From an uncultured Collinsella sp. (GTDB lineage Bacteria > Actinomycetota > Coriobacteriia > Coriobacteriales > Coriobacteriaceae): a stretch of 14,037 bases of DNA. Shown here piece by piece: positions 1 through 5,937 of the stretch. Position numbers and translations under genes: made by a program. How positions within the stretch are numbered: position 1 is the first letter of the stretch; every line of letters starts with the position of its first letter. Below the pieces are notes generated by a model. It was not told where the DNA came from. It ran no database searches and saw nothing but the letters and a program-made list of their open reading frames with translations. The stretch covers positions 1 through 14,037 of the forward strand of contig UROA01000038.1 of the NCBI GenBank assembly GCA_900549355.1, given 5' to 3'.

Positions 1-187
1 TGCCGGAAGCCTCGGCGTCATCGATCATGGCCTTGGCGATACGGTCCTTGACGGAGCCGGCGGGGTTGAAGTATTCCAGCTTGACGAGCACGCGGGCCTT
101 GAGGTCCTCATCGGCCTCAAAGTGAGTGAGCTCCAGAAGCGGAGTGTGGCCGATAAGCTGATCGATGGACGTGTAAACATTGCTCAT
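1..187 (-). CDS. cysK: Cysteine synthase (O-acetylserine sulfhydrylase), N-terminal part, cut by the window edge
   Basis: The reverse strand from 187 encodes about 62 residues beginning MSNVYTSIDQLIGHTPLLEL and continuing to a PAGSVKDR motif. That motif carries the lysine that forms the Schiff base with pyridoxal phosphate in the cysteine synthase family. The enzyme condenses O-acetylserine with sulfide to make cysteine in the cytoplasm. The start is supported by a GGAGG ribosome binding site six bases upstream. The 3' part of the gene lies outside the window, so length, later active-site motifs and integrity cannot be judged. It is divergent from an Rrf2-family regulator, a common arrangement for sulfur-controlled genes. 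A cystathionine beta-synthase-like paralogue is possible, but the N-terminal motif order fits CysK best. Confidence 0.9.
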   Translation of the reverse strand, partial: MSNVYTSIDQLIGHTPLLELTHFEADEDLKARVLVKLEYFNPAGSVKDRIAKAMIDDAEASG

Positions 188-251
188 GATGAACCTCCAA
201 AGTGTTCAAATGACTGGATACCGTGTGGTTTTACGGTGTGTGTAGCAGCGA

Positions 252-272
252 AACCCACAAACCTTATGGGTT
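252..272. repeat. Inverted repeat AACCCA-N9-TGGGTT in the cysK leader
   Basis: AACCCA at 252-257 and TGGGTT at 267-272 are perfect inverted copies with a 9-nt spacer. A second, shorter one, ACCGT-N8-ACGGT, sits at 220-237. If the promoter at 295-323 is right, both fall within the transcribed cysK leader and could form hairpins. Otherwise they could be additional operator half-sites. No riboswitch family was recognised. Confidence 0.4.
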
Positions 273-294
273 GTTCGTTTTGCTGTTGGCAAGC

Positions 295-323
295 ATAGTA
301 GACAGTAAAGCCTAGTAACGCAA
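295..323 (-). promoter_or_regulatory. Candidate cysK promoter with overlapping operator-like inverted repeat
   Basis: Read on the reverse strand, TTGCGT (318-323) and TACTAT (295-300) are separated by exactly 17 bases, a sigma-70-like arrangement with only a fair -35 match. The -35 box lies inside an inverted repeat, CCTA-N9-TAGG, at 311-327. A dimeric regulator bound there would block or reposition polymerase. The predicted transcript would have a leader of about 100 nt before the cysK start. Seen: the boxes and repeat. Inferred: that the adjacent Rrf2 protein binds here. Confidence 0.45.
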
Positions 324-376
324 TAGGAAATAGAAGATTATTACGAGTCGATTAACCATCTTGACCGGAACGGGTA

Positions 377-409
377 TTTTCAAAACAAATTTTTCGGCTA
401 GAATTTCTA
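377..409 (+). promoter_or_regulatory. Candidate promoter of the Rrf2-family gene, palindrome over the -10
   Basis: TTTTCA at 377-382 and TAGAAT at 399-404 are spaced by 16 bases in an AT-rich stretch ahead of the regulator. The -10 hexamer matches five of six consensus positions; the -35 is weak. The -10 is part of a perfect 11-bp palindrome, TAGAA-T-TTCTA (399-409), suggesting autoregulation. Its sequence is not obviously the same as the repeat over the cysK -35. Confidence 0.35.
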
Positions 410-440
410 CGGACTAAATGACCGAAAGGCAGCACTATAC

Positions 441-869
441 ATGTTGGTTTCTACTAAGGGCAGATATGCCCTGCGCGTTATGGTCGACCTGGCCGAGCAC
501 CAGGCGGCCGGTCGCATCCCGCTCAAAGAGATCGCGGCGCGCCAGGGGATTTCCGAGAAATATCTGGAGAACATCTTGGCTACGCTCGTGCGCGCCAACA
601 TGCTTTCGGGTATGCGTGGCAAGGGCGGCGGCTATGTGCTCACGCGCCCGCCCGAGCAATACACGGTGGGCGAGATCTTGCGCCTGACCGAGGGCAGTCT
701 GGCGCCGGTCGCCTGCCTGGATGGCGACTGCAAGGGCTGCTCGCGTTCGGATGAGTGCCCCACGCTCGACGTGTGGAAGAACCTGGACAAGCTCATCAAC
801 GACTACCTCGACGGTGTGACGCTCGATCAACTTGTCGCTCCCAACCATGGCTACGACTACGTCATCTAA
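441..869 (+). CDS. Rrf2-family transcriptional regulator (IscR/CymR-like) with cysteine cluster
   Basis: The 142-residue protein has the usual Rrf2 length and order. The N-terminal MLVSTKGRYALRVMVDLA is followed by a winged helix-turn-helix at about residues 26-68, with recognition helix SEKYLENILATL and wing RGKGGGY, then a dimerisation helix. A cysteine-rich loop carries Cys92, Cys97, Cys100 and Cys106. In IscR, NsrR and RirA, three cysteines in this loop bind an iron-sulfur cluster, so this protein probably senses Fe-S status, redox state or nitric oxide; Bacillus CymR lacks the cluster and controls cysteine metabolism. The four-cysteine spacing (x4, x2, x5) is not the textbook IscR one, so which residues are ligands is unclear. 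It is divergent from cysK, making that gene the first candidate target. The start has only a weak GAAAGG Shine-Dalgarno, 11 bases upstream. Confidence 0.9.
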   Translation: MLVSTKGRYALRVMVDLAEHQAAGRIPLKEIAARQGISEKYLENILATLVRANMLSGMRGKGGGYVLTRPPEQYTVGEILRLTEGSLAPVACLDGDCKGCSRSDECPTLDVWKNLDKLINDYLDGVTLDQLVAPNHGYDYVI

Positions 870-939
870 CCCACACCTGCATTTGGGGACGGGGTGGAAA
901 TGGTAGATTCTCTCGCCCTTTGAGACTTGAAAAATAAGT

Positions 940-968
940 AGGCCGCCCATTTTTGCGATGGGCGGCCT
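940..968. terminator. Bidirectional intrinsic terminator between convergent genes
   Basis: A perfect 11-bp stem (940-950 with 958-968) closes a 7-nt loop. On the plus strand it is followed by TCGTTTT; on the minus strand the flank reads as ACTTATTTTTC. It therefore can end both the Rrf2 transcript and the opposing membrane-protein transcript. A smaller hairpin (ACGGCC 993-998 with GGCCGT 1004-1009, then TTTTA) lies next to the membrane-protein stop. Confidence 0.85.
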
Positions 969-1010
969 TCGTTTTGGGCTGTTGAGACGGACACGGCCGG
1001 AATGGCCGTT

Positions 1011-1376
1011 TTAGTCCTCGGCGATGCTGTCGAGGATGCTGCGCGTGATGGACACCAGGATGCTGCCCATAAAGGCCGATCCAAAGCTGGCGATGGAGAT
1101 GCCGACGCCCAGCAGGTTGACCGACAGGTAGCTCGCGAGCTCAAGCATAAAGCTGTTGACGACAAGCTGGAAAATGCCCAGCGTAATAATCGTGAGCGGC
1201 AGCGAGATGACCGTCAGGAACGGCTTGACGAGCGAGTCGACGATGTTGAGGAACAGTCCCACGAAGGCGAAACAGACCCAGGCCTCGGCAAAACCGAAGG
1301 GCTGGATGCCGGGAACGAGGAACGTGGCGATCGCGATGGCGATCGAGGTAAAGAGCCAGTTAAGCATAAAGCGCAT
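1011..1376 (-). CDS. Small four-helix membrane protein, phage holin family 4 / YvlD-like (PF04020 type)
   Basis: The 121-residue product is almost wholly hydrophobic, with four likely membrane helices at about residues 5-24, 30-48, 54-82 and 88-112. It shows the hallmark order of the PF04020 family: an N-x7-P motif (N44, P52) after helix two, then LPLTIITLG (59-67) and the VVNSFML segment. Despite the name 'phage holin family', these are mostly chromosomal housekeeping proteins of unknown function, some of them linked to envelope stress in Bacillus. Nothing phage-like lies nearby. Translation probably starts at 1376, with an AAAGGA element eight bases upstream. The gene stands alone, convergent to the Rrf2 gene and divergent from the yerC-like gene. 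Family assignment is fairly secure; the role is not known. Confidence 0.85.
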   Translation of the reverse strand: MRFMLNWLFTSIAIAIATFLVPGIQPFGFAEAWVCFAFVGLFLNIVDSLVKPFLTVISLPLTIITLGIFQLVVNSFMLELASYLSVNLLGVGISIASFGSAFMGSILVSITRSILDSIAED

Positions 1377-1564
1377 GGCGTGAATCCTTTCTTGCGCCGG
1401 GATTGCTGGCGTCGCGTGAAGCGGCTTACGGCGGCGACCTGGATGGTTGCGCGGGCGCGCCGCGGTGTTTGGGCGCCCATTGTCTCAAATATTCGTGGAG
1501 CTTACGTGCGCATATGGTTTCTAAACGGCGTTCGTCCTGAAAAACGCGCCGCTGGCAGAGAGTC

Positions 1565-1595
1565 TTGTCGCTTTAGTTTGGTGGTGTGCTACACT
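1565..1595 (+). promoter_or_regulatory. Candidate extended -10 promoter of the yerC-like gene
   Basis: TGC-TACACT at 1587-1595 is an exact TGn-TAnnnT extended -10 element. A TTGTCG at 1565-1570 could serve as -35, although the 19-base gap is long, which extended -10 promoters tolerate. Transcription would begin near 1602, giving a leader of about 100 nt. Confidence 0.5.
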
Positions 1596-1600
1596 GCTAC

Positions 1601-1624
1601 GGGCAAAAGCCACAGGCGTTGCCC
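1601..1624 (+). promoter_or_regulatory. Leader hairpin at the predicted 5' end of the yerC-like mRNA
   Basis: GGGCAA (1601-1606) pairs with TTGCCC (1619-1624), and GCC (1609-1611) pairs with GGC (1615-1617) over an ACA loop, giving about nine base pairs with a small internal loop. Further on, CGGGC (1637-1641) can pair with GCCCG (1649-1653). The GGGC and GCCC blocks at 1601, 1621, 1638 and 1649 allow mutually exclusive pairings. No U-run follows, so this is not a conventional transcription attenuator. Confidence 0.4.
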
Positions 1625-1646
1625 TATTGCATAGAACGGGCGAACG

Positions 1647-1697
1647 ATGCCCGATGTCAGTATCAACTTCGATGCCTTTTGGCGGGTTTGGCGGTGA
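1647..1697 (+). CDS. Possible 16-residue leader peptide with two Trp codons
   Basis: An ATG at 1647 opens a 16-codon frame, MPDVSINFDAFWRVWR, that stops with TGA at 1695-1697, three bases before the ATG of the yerC-like gene and in the same frame. Trp occurs at positions 12 and 15, unusual for so short a peptide and notable ahead of a TrpR-related gene. The downstream gene has only a poor ribosome binding site of its own, so coupling to this frame is plausible. Against it: the Shine-Dalgarno of the short frame is also weak, and such short frames arise easily by chance. Confidence 0.25.
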   Translation: MPDVSINFDAFWRVWR

Positions 1698-1700
1698 TCG

Positions 1701-2000
1701 ATGAATATCGAGAACATGTTTGACAAGCCTGATGTCAAGCAGCTGGTCCACGCATTTAGCCTTTTGGACGACGAGAAGGATATCCAAGCGTTTTTGACCG
1801 ATATCTGCACGCCGCGCGAGATTTGCGACCTTTCTCAGCGTTTGCAGGTTGCGCGCTATTTGGACGAGGGCGAGCCTTATGTTGAGGTTCAGGCCCGTAC
1901 CGGCGCTTCGTCCACCACAGTGAGCCGCGTTTCAAAGGCGCTGAACGGCGAGTACGGTGGCTACCGCAAGATCCTCATTAAGTTGGAGGATGGCGAATAA
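1701..2000 (+). CDS. YerC/YecD-family TrpR-related DNA-binding protein
   Basis: The 99-residue product has the TrpR-superfamily helical fold signature. LTDICTPREICDLSQRLQVARYL (about 32-54) is the conserved core, followed by a helix-turn-helix at about 60-80 (YVEVQARTGASSTTVSRVSK) and a short GGYRKIL tail. This is the pattern of the YerC/YecD family of Firmicutes and Actinobacteria, small TrpR-like proteins whose ligand and regulon are largely undefined. It is cytoplasmic and probably a DNA-binding dimer. Residues specific for tryptophan binding in true TrpR cannot be confirmed here. The gene is monocistronic, between its own candidate promoter and a strong terminator. ATG 1701 is the best start because an in-frame TGA lies just upstream, although the Shine-Dalgarno is weak. 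Confidence 0.88.
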   Translation: MNIENMFDKPDVKQLVHAFSLLDDEKDIQAFLTDICTPREICDLSQRLQVARYLDEGEPYVEVQARTGASSTTVSRVSKALNGEYGGYRKILIKLEDGE

Positions 2001-2026
2001 GCCAGCGACAACATTGAATTACGAAG

Positions 2027-2052
2027 AACCGTCCCTCCGGGGGCGGTTTTTT
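2027..2052 (+). terminator. Intrinsic terminator after the yerC-like gene
   Basis: A nine-pair stem (2027-2035 with 2040-2048, including one G-T pair) closes a 4-nt loop and runs straight into six Ts at 2047-2052. It lies 27 bases after the stop codon. Its T-run overlaps the left end of the long inverted repeat at 2050-2138. Confidence 0.85.
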
Positions 2053-2138
2053 GATCCCTTGGGGACGGAGGAAAACGGATCACCGGGTTGGACTGACCCC
2101 CTCTGTGATCCATTTTCCTCCGTCCCCAAGGGATCAAA
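2050..2138. repeat. Long near-perfect inverted repeat, REPIN/MITE-like palindromic element
   Basis: The arms 2050-2082 and 2106-2138 are inverted copies of 33 bases with a single mismatch (C2076 against A2112), separated by 23 bases. The arm includes TTGGGGACGGAGGAAAA followed by GGATCA. The spacer itself can form GGGT/ACCC (2085-2088 with 2096-2099). No open reading frame in it looks real and there is no transposase in the window. The stem is far longer than a terminator needs and sits just after one, so I read it as an inserted non-autonomous palindromic element or structured RNA. Target-site duplications were not evident. Confidence 0.75.
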
Positions 2139-2220
2139 TCTGTTGGCGTGGGGCAAATCTGTCCGCGTGGGCGGGTAGGATGGATGCATTGATTATTGCG
2201 AACAGTTTGAGCGGAGGACC

Positions 2221-5200
2221 ATGCCTGTTCGAATCTATACCACCAATACCGGCACGGATTTGAGCGATGCCGAGTCGGCGCTGCTTGCCGACCTTATTGC
2301 CCGTCACGGGCGTGCCGTGTTGCTGGCACCAACGTTTGCCGAGCTCGACCTGTGCCGTCATGATGCGGCGGAAGCCGGGGTTTCACTGGGTATCGACTAC
2401 AAGACGCCTTCGTCGTGGCTTCGCTCGCTTTGGGAGCTTTTGGGCGACGGGCGCGATTTCATCGACAACCTGCAGCGCCAGATGCTGTTTTCGGATATGA
2501 TTGCCCGCCGCGATGATGCCGATCTTCAGCCGCTTTCGTGTGGCCAGGGCACGGTGCGCATGCTCGCGCGCATGGCTCGCGATGTGCTTCCGGGTGTGGC
2601 AGGGACGGGTGCCGAGCGATGCGGTGGCAACAATTGCCAGCCTGAGCCAAAAAGCGATGCCGAGGCTCGCGTGTTCGAGCTTTTGCGCGCCTACGCGAGC
2701 GGCTTGGACCTTCGAGACATGGTCGAGCCCTGCGAGGCGGCTGACCTTATGGCCGAGGTGCTGGCCGACAACCTTCCGGCGTGCGCCCGCGCGGTATGCG
2801 TGCGCGGTATCACGTCGTTTACGCACGGCCTACTCGAGCTGCTGTCTGCCGTGGCGAACAATGGGGGAGAGGTCGTCGTGCTGCTTGCCCGCGAGCAGGC
2901 GGCGATGCGCGAGGAGCTTGCCACGGCATTTGATGCCCGCGGTGTGCTGTTTGAGATCGCGCCGCTGGGGGACGACGCCGTCGCGTCTGATGTCGCTTGC
3001 GGGGCCGCCGCTCAGCCTGCCTTTATTGAGGTCGCCGGCCCCCATGCCCGTGCCCATGCTTATGCGGACGCCATCGATAAGTTGGTGAAATCGCACAAGG
3101 AGTCCAAGGCCGATAAAACGACTGCAACGCCCGCCGACCCCGTGCGCGTGCTCGTTGTTTCTGCCCGGGCATCCCAGCTGTTCGGTGAGCTCGCCTCTCG
3201 TCTGGCGGCGCGTCACATTGCGGCCGAGACGACTGAGTTCACGGCGTTTTCCCAGTCCATCGCGGGTAGGCAGTTTACGGCGCTCGCCAACCTGATCGAG
3301 CGTATGAAAGCCGCCGACGAGGGCACCGCTTCCAAGACCGAGTGGTGGCCCGCTCCAGAGCTTACCGACTGGATTTATAGCCCGCTTTCGGGTGCCGACG
3401 CCGCGAGCGCCCGCGGCTTCGACAAGAACATGCGCCTGTCGCGCAGCAAGACCACTGCGGGCGTCAAGAGCCTGCTGCAGAGCGTGCAGGGCCAGGTGAG
3501 GGGCGCCCGCAAGGCTGCCAGCGAAGATAACTGGTTTAAGAACGTGCCGTGCGTGGTCTCGGACGTGTTTCAGGCGCTGTGGCGCGACAAACCCGTGACG
3601 GCGCTCAAGGCCATGCTCGCCGTTGCCGAGGCGCTGCCCGATCGCGCTCTAGGCGGCCTTGACGGCCAGGCCCGTCGCCAGGCAGAGACGGCCTTACTGC
3701 GACATGCCATCGACATCCTTATGAACGATGCTCACGCGCTCGACGTGTCGCAGGCCGCGACCGTGCCGGTTCTCGACGGCGTTCGAACTAAGGTGGACAA
3801 GCGCAGTACCGCATACGATTACGAGACCTACGAGGTCGATCGCACGCCACGGGCGCAAGTGCGCTTCGTGTCGCTTGCCGATGCGTCGGTTTTGCGTCCT
3901 GGCGGCTACGATGCCGTGCTGTTTGCCGATGTCGACCTGGACAGCTATCCGCTTTCGCACGAAGAGGGCCCGCTTGCCACGTTGACGACCGAGCTGCGCC
4001 GCGACGGCGTGTCTTTGGAGCCCGCCGCCCTGCTGCGCGTGCGCTTTGGCCGTGCAATGCAGGCGACGAGCGGTCCGGTCGCGCTTGCCCGCGTGACACA
4101 CGATCGCCAGGCGCGAGAGTGCTACCCGGCAGCCGTATGGACCGAGCTGCGGGCACATGCCGAGGCCGCTGGCGCTGCCAAGCCCACGTGCGTGGGTGAG
4201 GGCGATATCGTAAGGGACTTCGATCCCGCGGCGGGCGAAGGCCTCAAGCGCGAGCGCGTGACCTGTGAAGCCCCTCAGCATCTGAGTGCCGAGGCCGTGC
4301 CGTATTTGGTCCTGTGCCGTCGCGATGGCGAGGGTGAGGACGCGCCGCTCGTGCCGCGTCTGACGTCCGCCTCGCAGATCGAGGCCTATTCCACCTGCCC
4401 GCTGTGCTGGTTCGTCTCGTATCGCGTCAAGCCCCAGTCTATCGACGCGGGCTTTGGCAACATGGAGAAGGGCAACTTTGTCCACGACGTGCTGGAACAT
4501 CTGCATGCCCGTCTGCCCCAAGAGGGCATGGAGCGCGTGACGCCCGAGAACCTGCCGCGCGCTCAGGAACTGCTACACGAGGTCTTTGACGAGACCTTGG
4601 CCGAGCACGCCGGCAAGCGCGGTACCGAGGGCCCGCTGGTGCCGCTCTCTCCAGTGGAGGAGCGCCAGGTGGCCGAGATCTTGCCGCAGTTGGAGGGCGT
4701 GCTAGCCTACGAGTCCGAGGCGCTTGCCCCCTTTGCCCCGCGTTACCTGGAGTTCGCCTTCAACGAGCTCAAGGTCGAGTATGCCGGTTGGCCGCTTGGC
4801 GGGCGCATCGACCGCGTGGACGTGGACGCCGAGAATCGTGCTGTGGTGATCGACTACAAGCATCGCACGGGCGTCGAGGAGTTTAAGCTCGCCGACCCTA
4901 CGGTGCGCGACGAGGAGTCGGGCGCGGCGCCCATCGACGATCCGCGGTGGCTACCGCCCCATACCCAGACGCTTATCTACGCGCAGGCCATGCGCCGGGC
5001 GCTGGATTTGGACACCCGCGCGGCGCTCTATTTTTCGACCAAGGGCGGCAAGCCGGCGTTGCGCGGTGCCGCGAGCGCCGAGCTGCTCGAGGAAGAGCGC
5101 GGCGACGGCCGCATCCCGGGCCTTAAGAAGGGCTTTCCGGGCGAGGGCGGCAGCATGGACTTCGACGCCCTGCTCGATCGCGTGGAGGCCGGCATCGCCG

Positions 5201-5319
5201 AGCGCCTGCGCGAGCTCGAGGCAGGCAACGTTGCCGCCGTCGACCCGACGTCGGCTCAGGCCGCGCATGCGCGCTGCTCGTATAACCACGAAGGAACGTT
5301 TGTAAGGAGGGACGTGTAG
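2221..5319 (+). CDS. addB: AddB/RexB-like subunit of the double-strand-break resection complex (PD-(D/E)XK nuclease)
   Basis: The 1032-residue protein ends in a RecB-type nuclease domain: H755 in GNFVHDVLEH, D864 in GRIDRVD, D878 and K880 in VVIDYK, and Q916/Y920 in the QxxxY motif. It would work with AddA to unwind and trim broken DNA ends for RecA loading. The rest resembles an inactivated superfamily-1 helicase; no Walker A GKT/S is seen at the N-terminus, where TTNTGTDLSD occupies the expected loop, as in RexB. AddB proteins normally hold a 4Fe-4S cluster with one Cys before and three after the nuclease core. Here C726 and C729 (CPLC) lie before it, but only C1019 remains near the C-terminus. 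GGAGG lies three bases before the ATG, a short spacing. The gene ends three bases before addA, in the same reading frame. Confidence 0.85.
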   Translation: MPVRIYTTNTGTDLSDAESALLADLIARHGRAVLLAPTFAELDLCRHDAAEAGVSLGIDYKTPSSWLRSLWELLGDGRDFIDNLQRQMLFSDMIARRDDADLQPLSCGQGTVRMLARMARDVLPGVAGTGAERCGGNNCQPEPKSDAEARVFELLRAYASGLDLRDMVEPCEAADLMAEVLADNLPACARAVCVRGITSFTHGLLELLSAVANNGGEVVVLLAREQAAMREELATAFDARGVLFEIAPLGDDAVASDVACGAAAQPAFIEVAGPHARAHAYADAIDKLVKSHKESKADKTTATPADPVRVLVVSARASQLFGELASRLAARHIAAETTEFTAFSQSIAGRQFTALANLIERMKAADEGTASKTEWWPAPELTDWIYSPLSGADAASARGFDKNMRLSRSKTTAGVKSLLQSVQGQVRGARKAASEDNWFKNVPCVVSDVFQALWRDKPVTALKAMLAVAEALPDRALGGLDGQARRQAETALLRHAIDILMNDAHALDVSQAATVPVLDGVRTKVDKRSTAYDYETYEVDRTPRAQVRFVSLADASVLRPGGYDAVLFADVDLDSYPLSHEEGPLATLTTELRRDGVSLEPAALLRVRFGRAMQATSGPVALARVTHDRQARECYPAAVWTELRAHAEAAGAAKPTCVGEGDIVRDFDPAAGEGLKRERVTCEAPQHLSAEAVPYLVLCRRDGEGEDAPLVPRLTSASQIEAYSTCPLCWFVSYRVKPQSIDAGFGNMEKGNFVHDVLEHLHARLPQEGMERVTPENLPRAQELLHEVFDETLAEHAGKRGTEGPLVPLSPVEERQVAEILPQLEGVLAYESEALAPFAPRYLEFAFNELKVEYAGWPLGGRIDRVDVDAENRAVVIDYKHRTGVEEFKLADPTVRDEESGAAPIDDPRWLPPHTQTLIYAQAMRRALDLDTRAALYFSTKGGKPALRGAASAELLEEERGDGRIPGLKKGFPGEGGSMDFDALLDRVEAGIAERLRELEAGNVAAVDPTSAQAAHARCSYNHEGTFVRRDV

Positions 5320-5322
5320 ACC

Positions 5323-5937
5323 ATGGATCTTTCGACTTTGATGCCGCAGCAGCTGCAGATTGTCAAAACGCTCGACCGTCCGCTGTTTGTCTCGGCGGGC
5401 GCCGGTTCGGGCAAGACCTTTACCCTCACGCGCCGCATCGTCTACGCGCTCTCTCCCGAATCCGGTCCGTTCGTTGAGCATCTGGACCAGGTGCTCGCCA
5501 TTACCTTTACCAAAGATGCCGCGGCCGAGATCCGTGACCGCGTGCGCCGTGCGCTTATCGACGAGGGCATGGACGAGGAGGCCCTGACCGTCGACGATGC
5601 GTGGATCTCGACCATTCACGGCATGTGCTCGCGTATCCTGCGCGCACACGCGTTGGAGCTGGGCATCGACCCCGAGTTCACGGTACTCACCGATACCGAC
5701 GAGCTCATGGACCAGGCTGTTGAGCATGTGCTGGCCCGCGCGACGGCACCCGATGCCGCCCCCGAGCTCGCGGCATCGCTCAAGGCCCTCTATGCCTGGT
5801 ATCCCATGGCGGGCGAGGGCGGTCCCTTTGGCGCCGGCACTACCATCAAGGGCCTGGTGCGCGAGCTGCGAGCACATGCCGGGGGCGGGGGCTGCGGGAG
5901 CTCGCGAGCCAGCTGCCGGGCGGCATGGACGACGTGA
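5323..5937 (+). CDS. addA: AddA/RexA helicase-nuclease subunit, N-terminal fragment ended by a frameshift
   Basis: The 204-residue frame is the start of a UvrD/RecB-like helicase. It has a Q-motif-like PQQLQIV (8-14), Walker A AGAGSGKT (25-32, with K31 for ATP), motif Ia TFTKDAAAEIRDR (61-73) and motif Ib ISTIHGMC (95-102). After about residue 187 the sequence becomes GGGGCGSS and ends, while the frame beginning just downstream continues the same protein. The join is at GGGGGCGGGGG (5881-5891); one extra G would restore RAHAGGRGLRELASQLPGG and a 1219-residue AddA, normal for the family. An AAGGAGG site overlaps the end of addB, 12 bases before the ATG. As it stands, this piece has ATP-binding motifs but no Walker B and could not act alone. 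Confidence 0.8.
   Translation: MDLSTLMPQQLQIVKTLDRPLFVSAGAGSGKTFTLTRRIVYALSPESGPFVEHLDQVLAITFTKDAAAEIRDRVRRALIDEGMDEEALTVDDAWISTIHGMCSRILRAHALELGIDPEFTVLTDTDELMDQAVEHVLARATAPDAAPELAASLKALYAWYPMAGEGGPFGAGTTIKGLVRELRAHAGGGGCGSSRASCRAAWTT

Larger units (their letters stand above)
1377..1700. other. Intergenic region between divergent membrane-protein and yerC-like genes
   Basis: These 324 bases hold no convincing long gene. The part nearest 1377 is GC-rich and gives no clear promoter for the leftward gene. The right half contains the yerC-like promoter (1587-1595), a hairpin at 1601-1624, a second hairpin at 1637-1653 and a 16-codon ORF, each listed separately where supported. Confidence 0.6.

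Noticed and set aside
1011..1376. Phage holin or prophage remnant
   Set aside because: The family name is misleading: the protein is a chromosomal four-helix membrane protein, and no lysin, integrase or phage structural gene is nearby.
1002..1634. Forward open frame of 210 codons
   Set aside because: It lies antisense to the membrane-protein gene and runs through its upstream region; composition is highly charged and repetitive as expected of a shadow.
2051..2263. Short open frame through the inverted repeat
   Set aside because: It simply translates the palindrome and the start of addB in another frame; no ribosome binding site or family resemblance.
5880..5892. Programmed -1 ribosomal frameshift site as the main explanation of the addA split
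   Set aside because: The tract does not match a good X-XXY-YYZ heptamer (slippage would pair Gly tRNA with CGG), and no clear downstream stimulator was established; kept only as one alternative.
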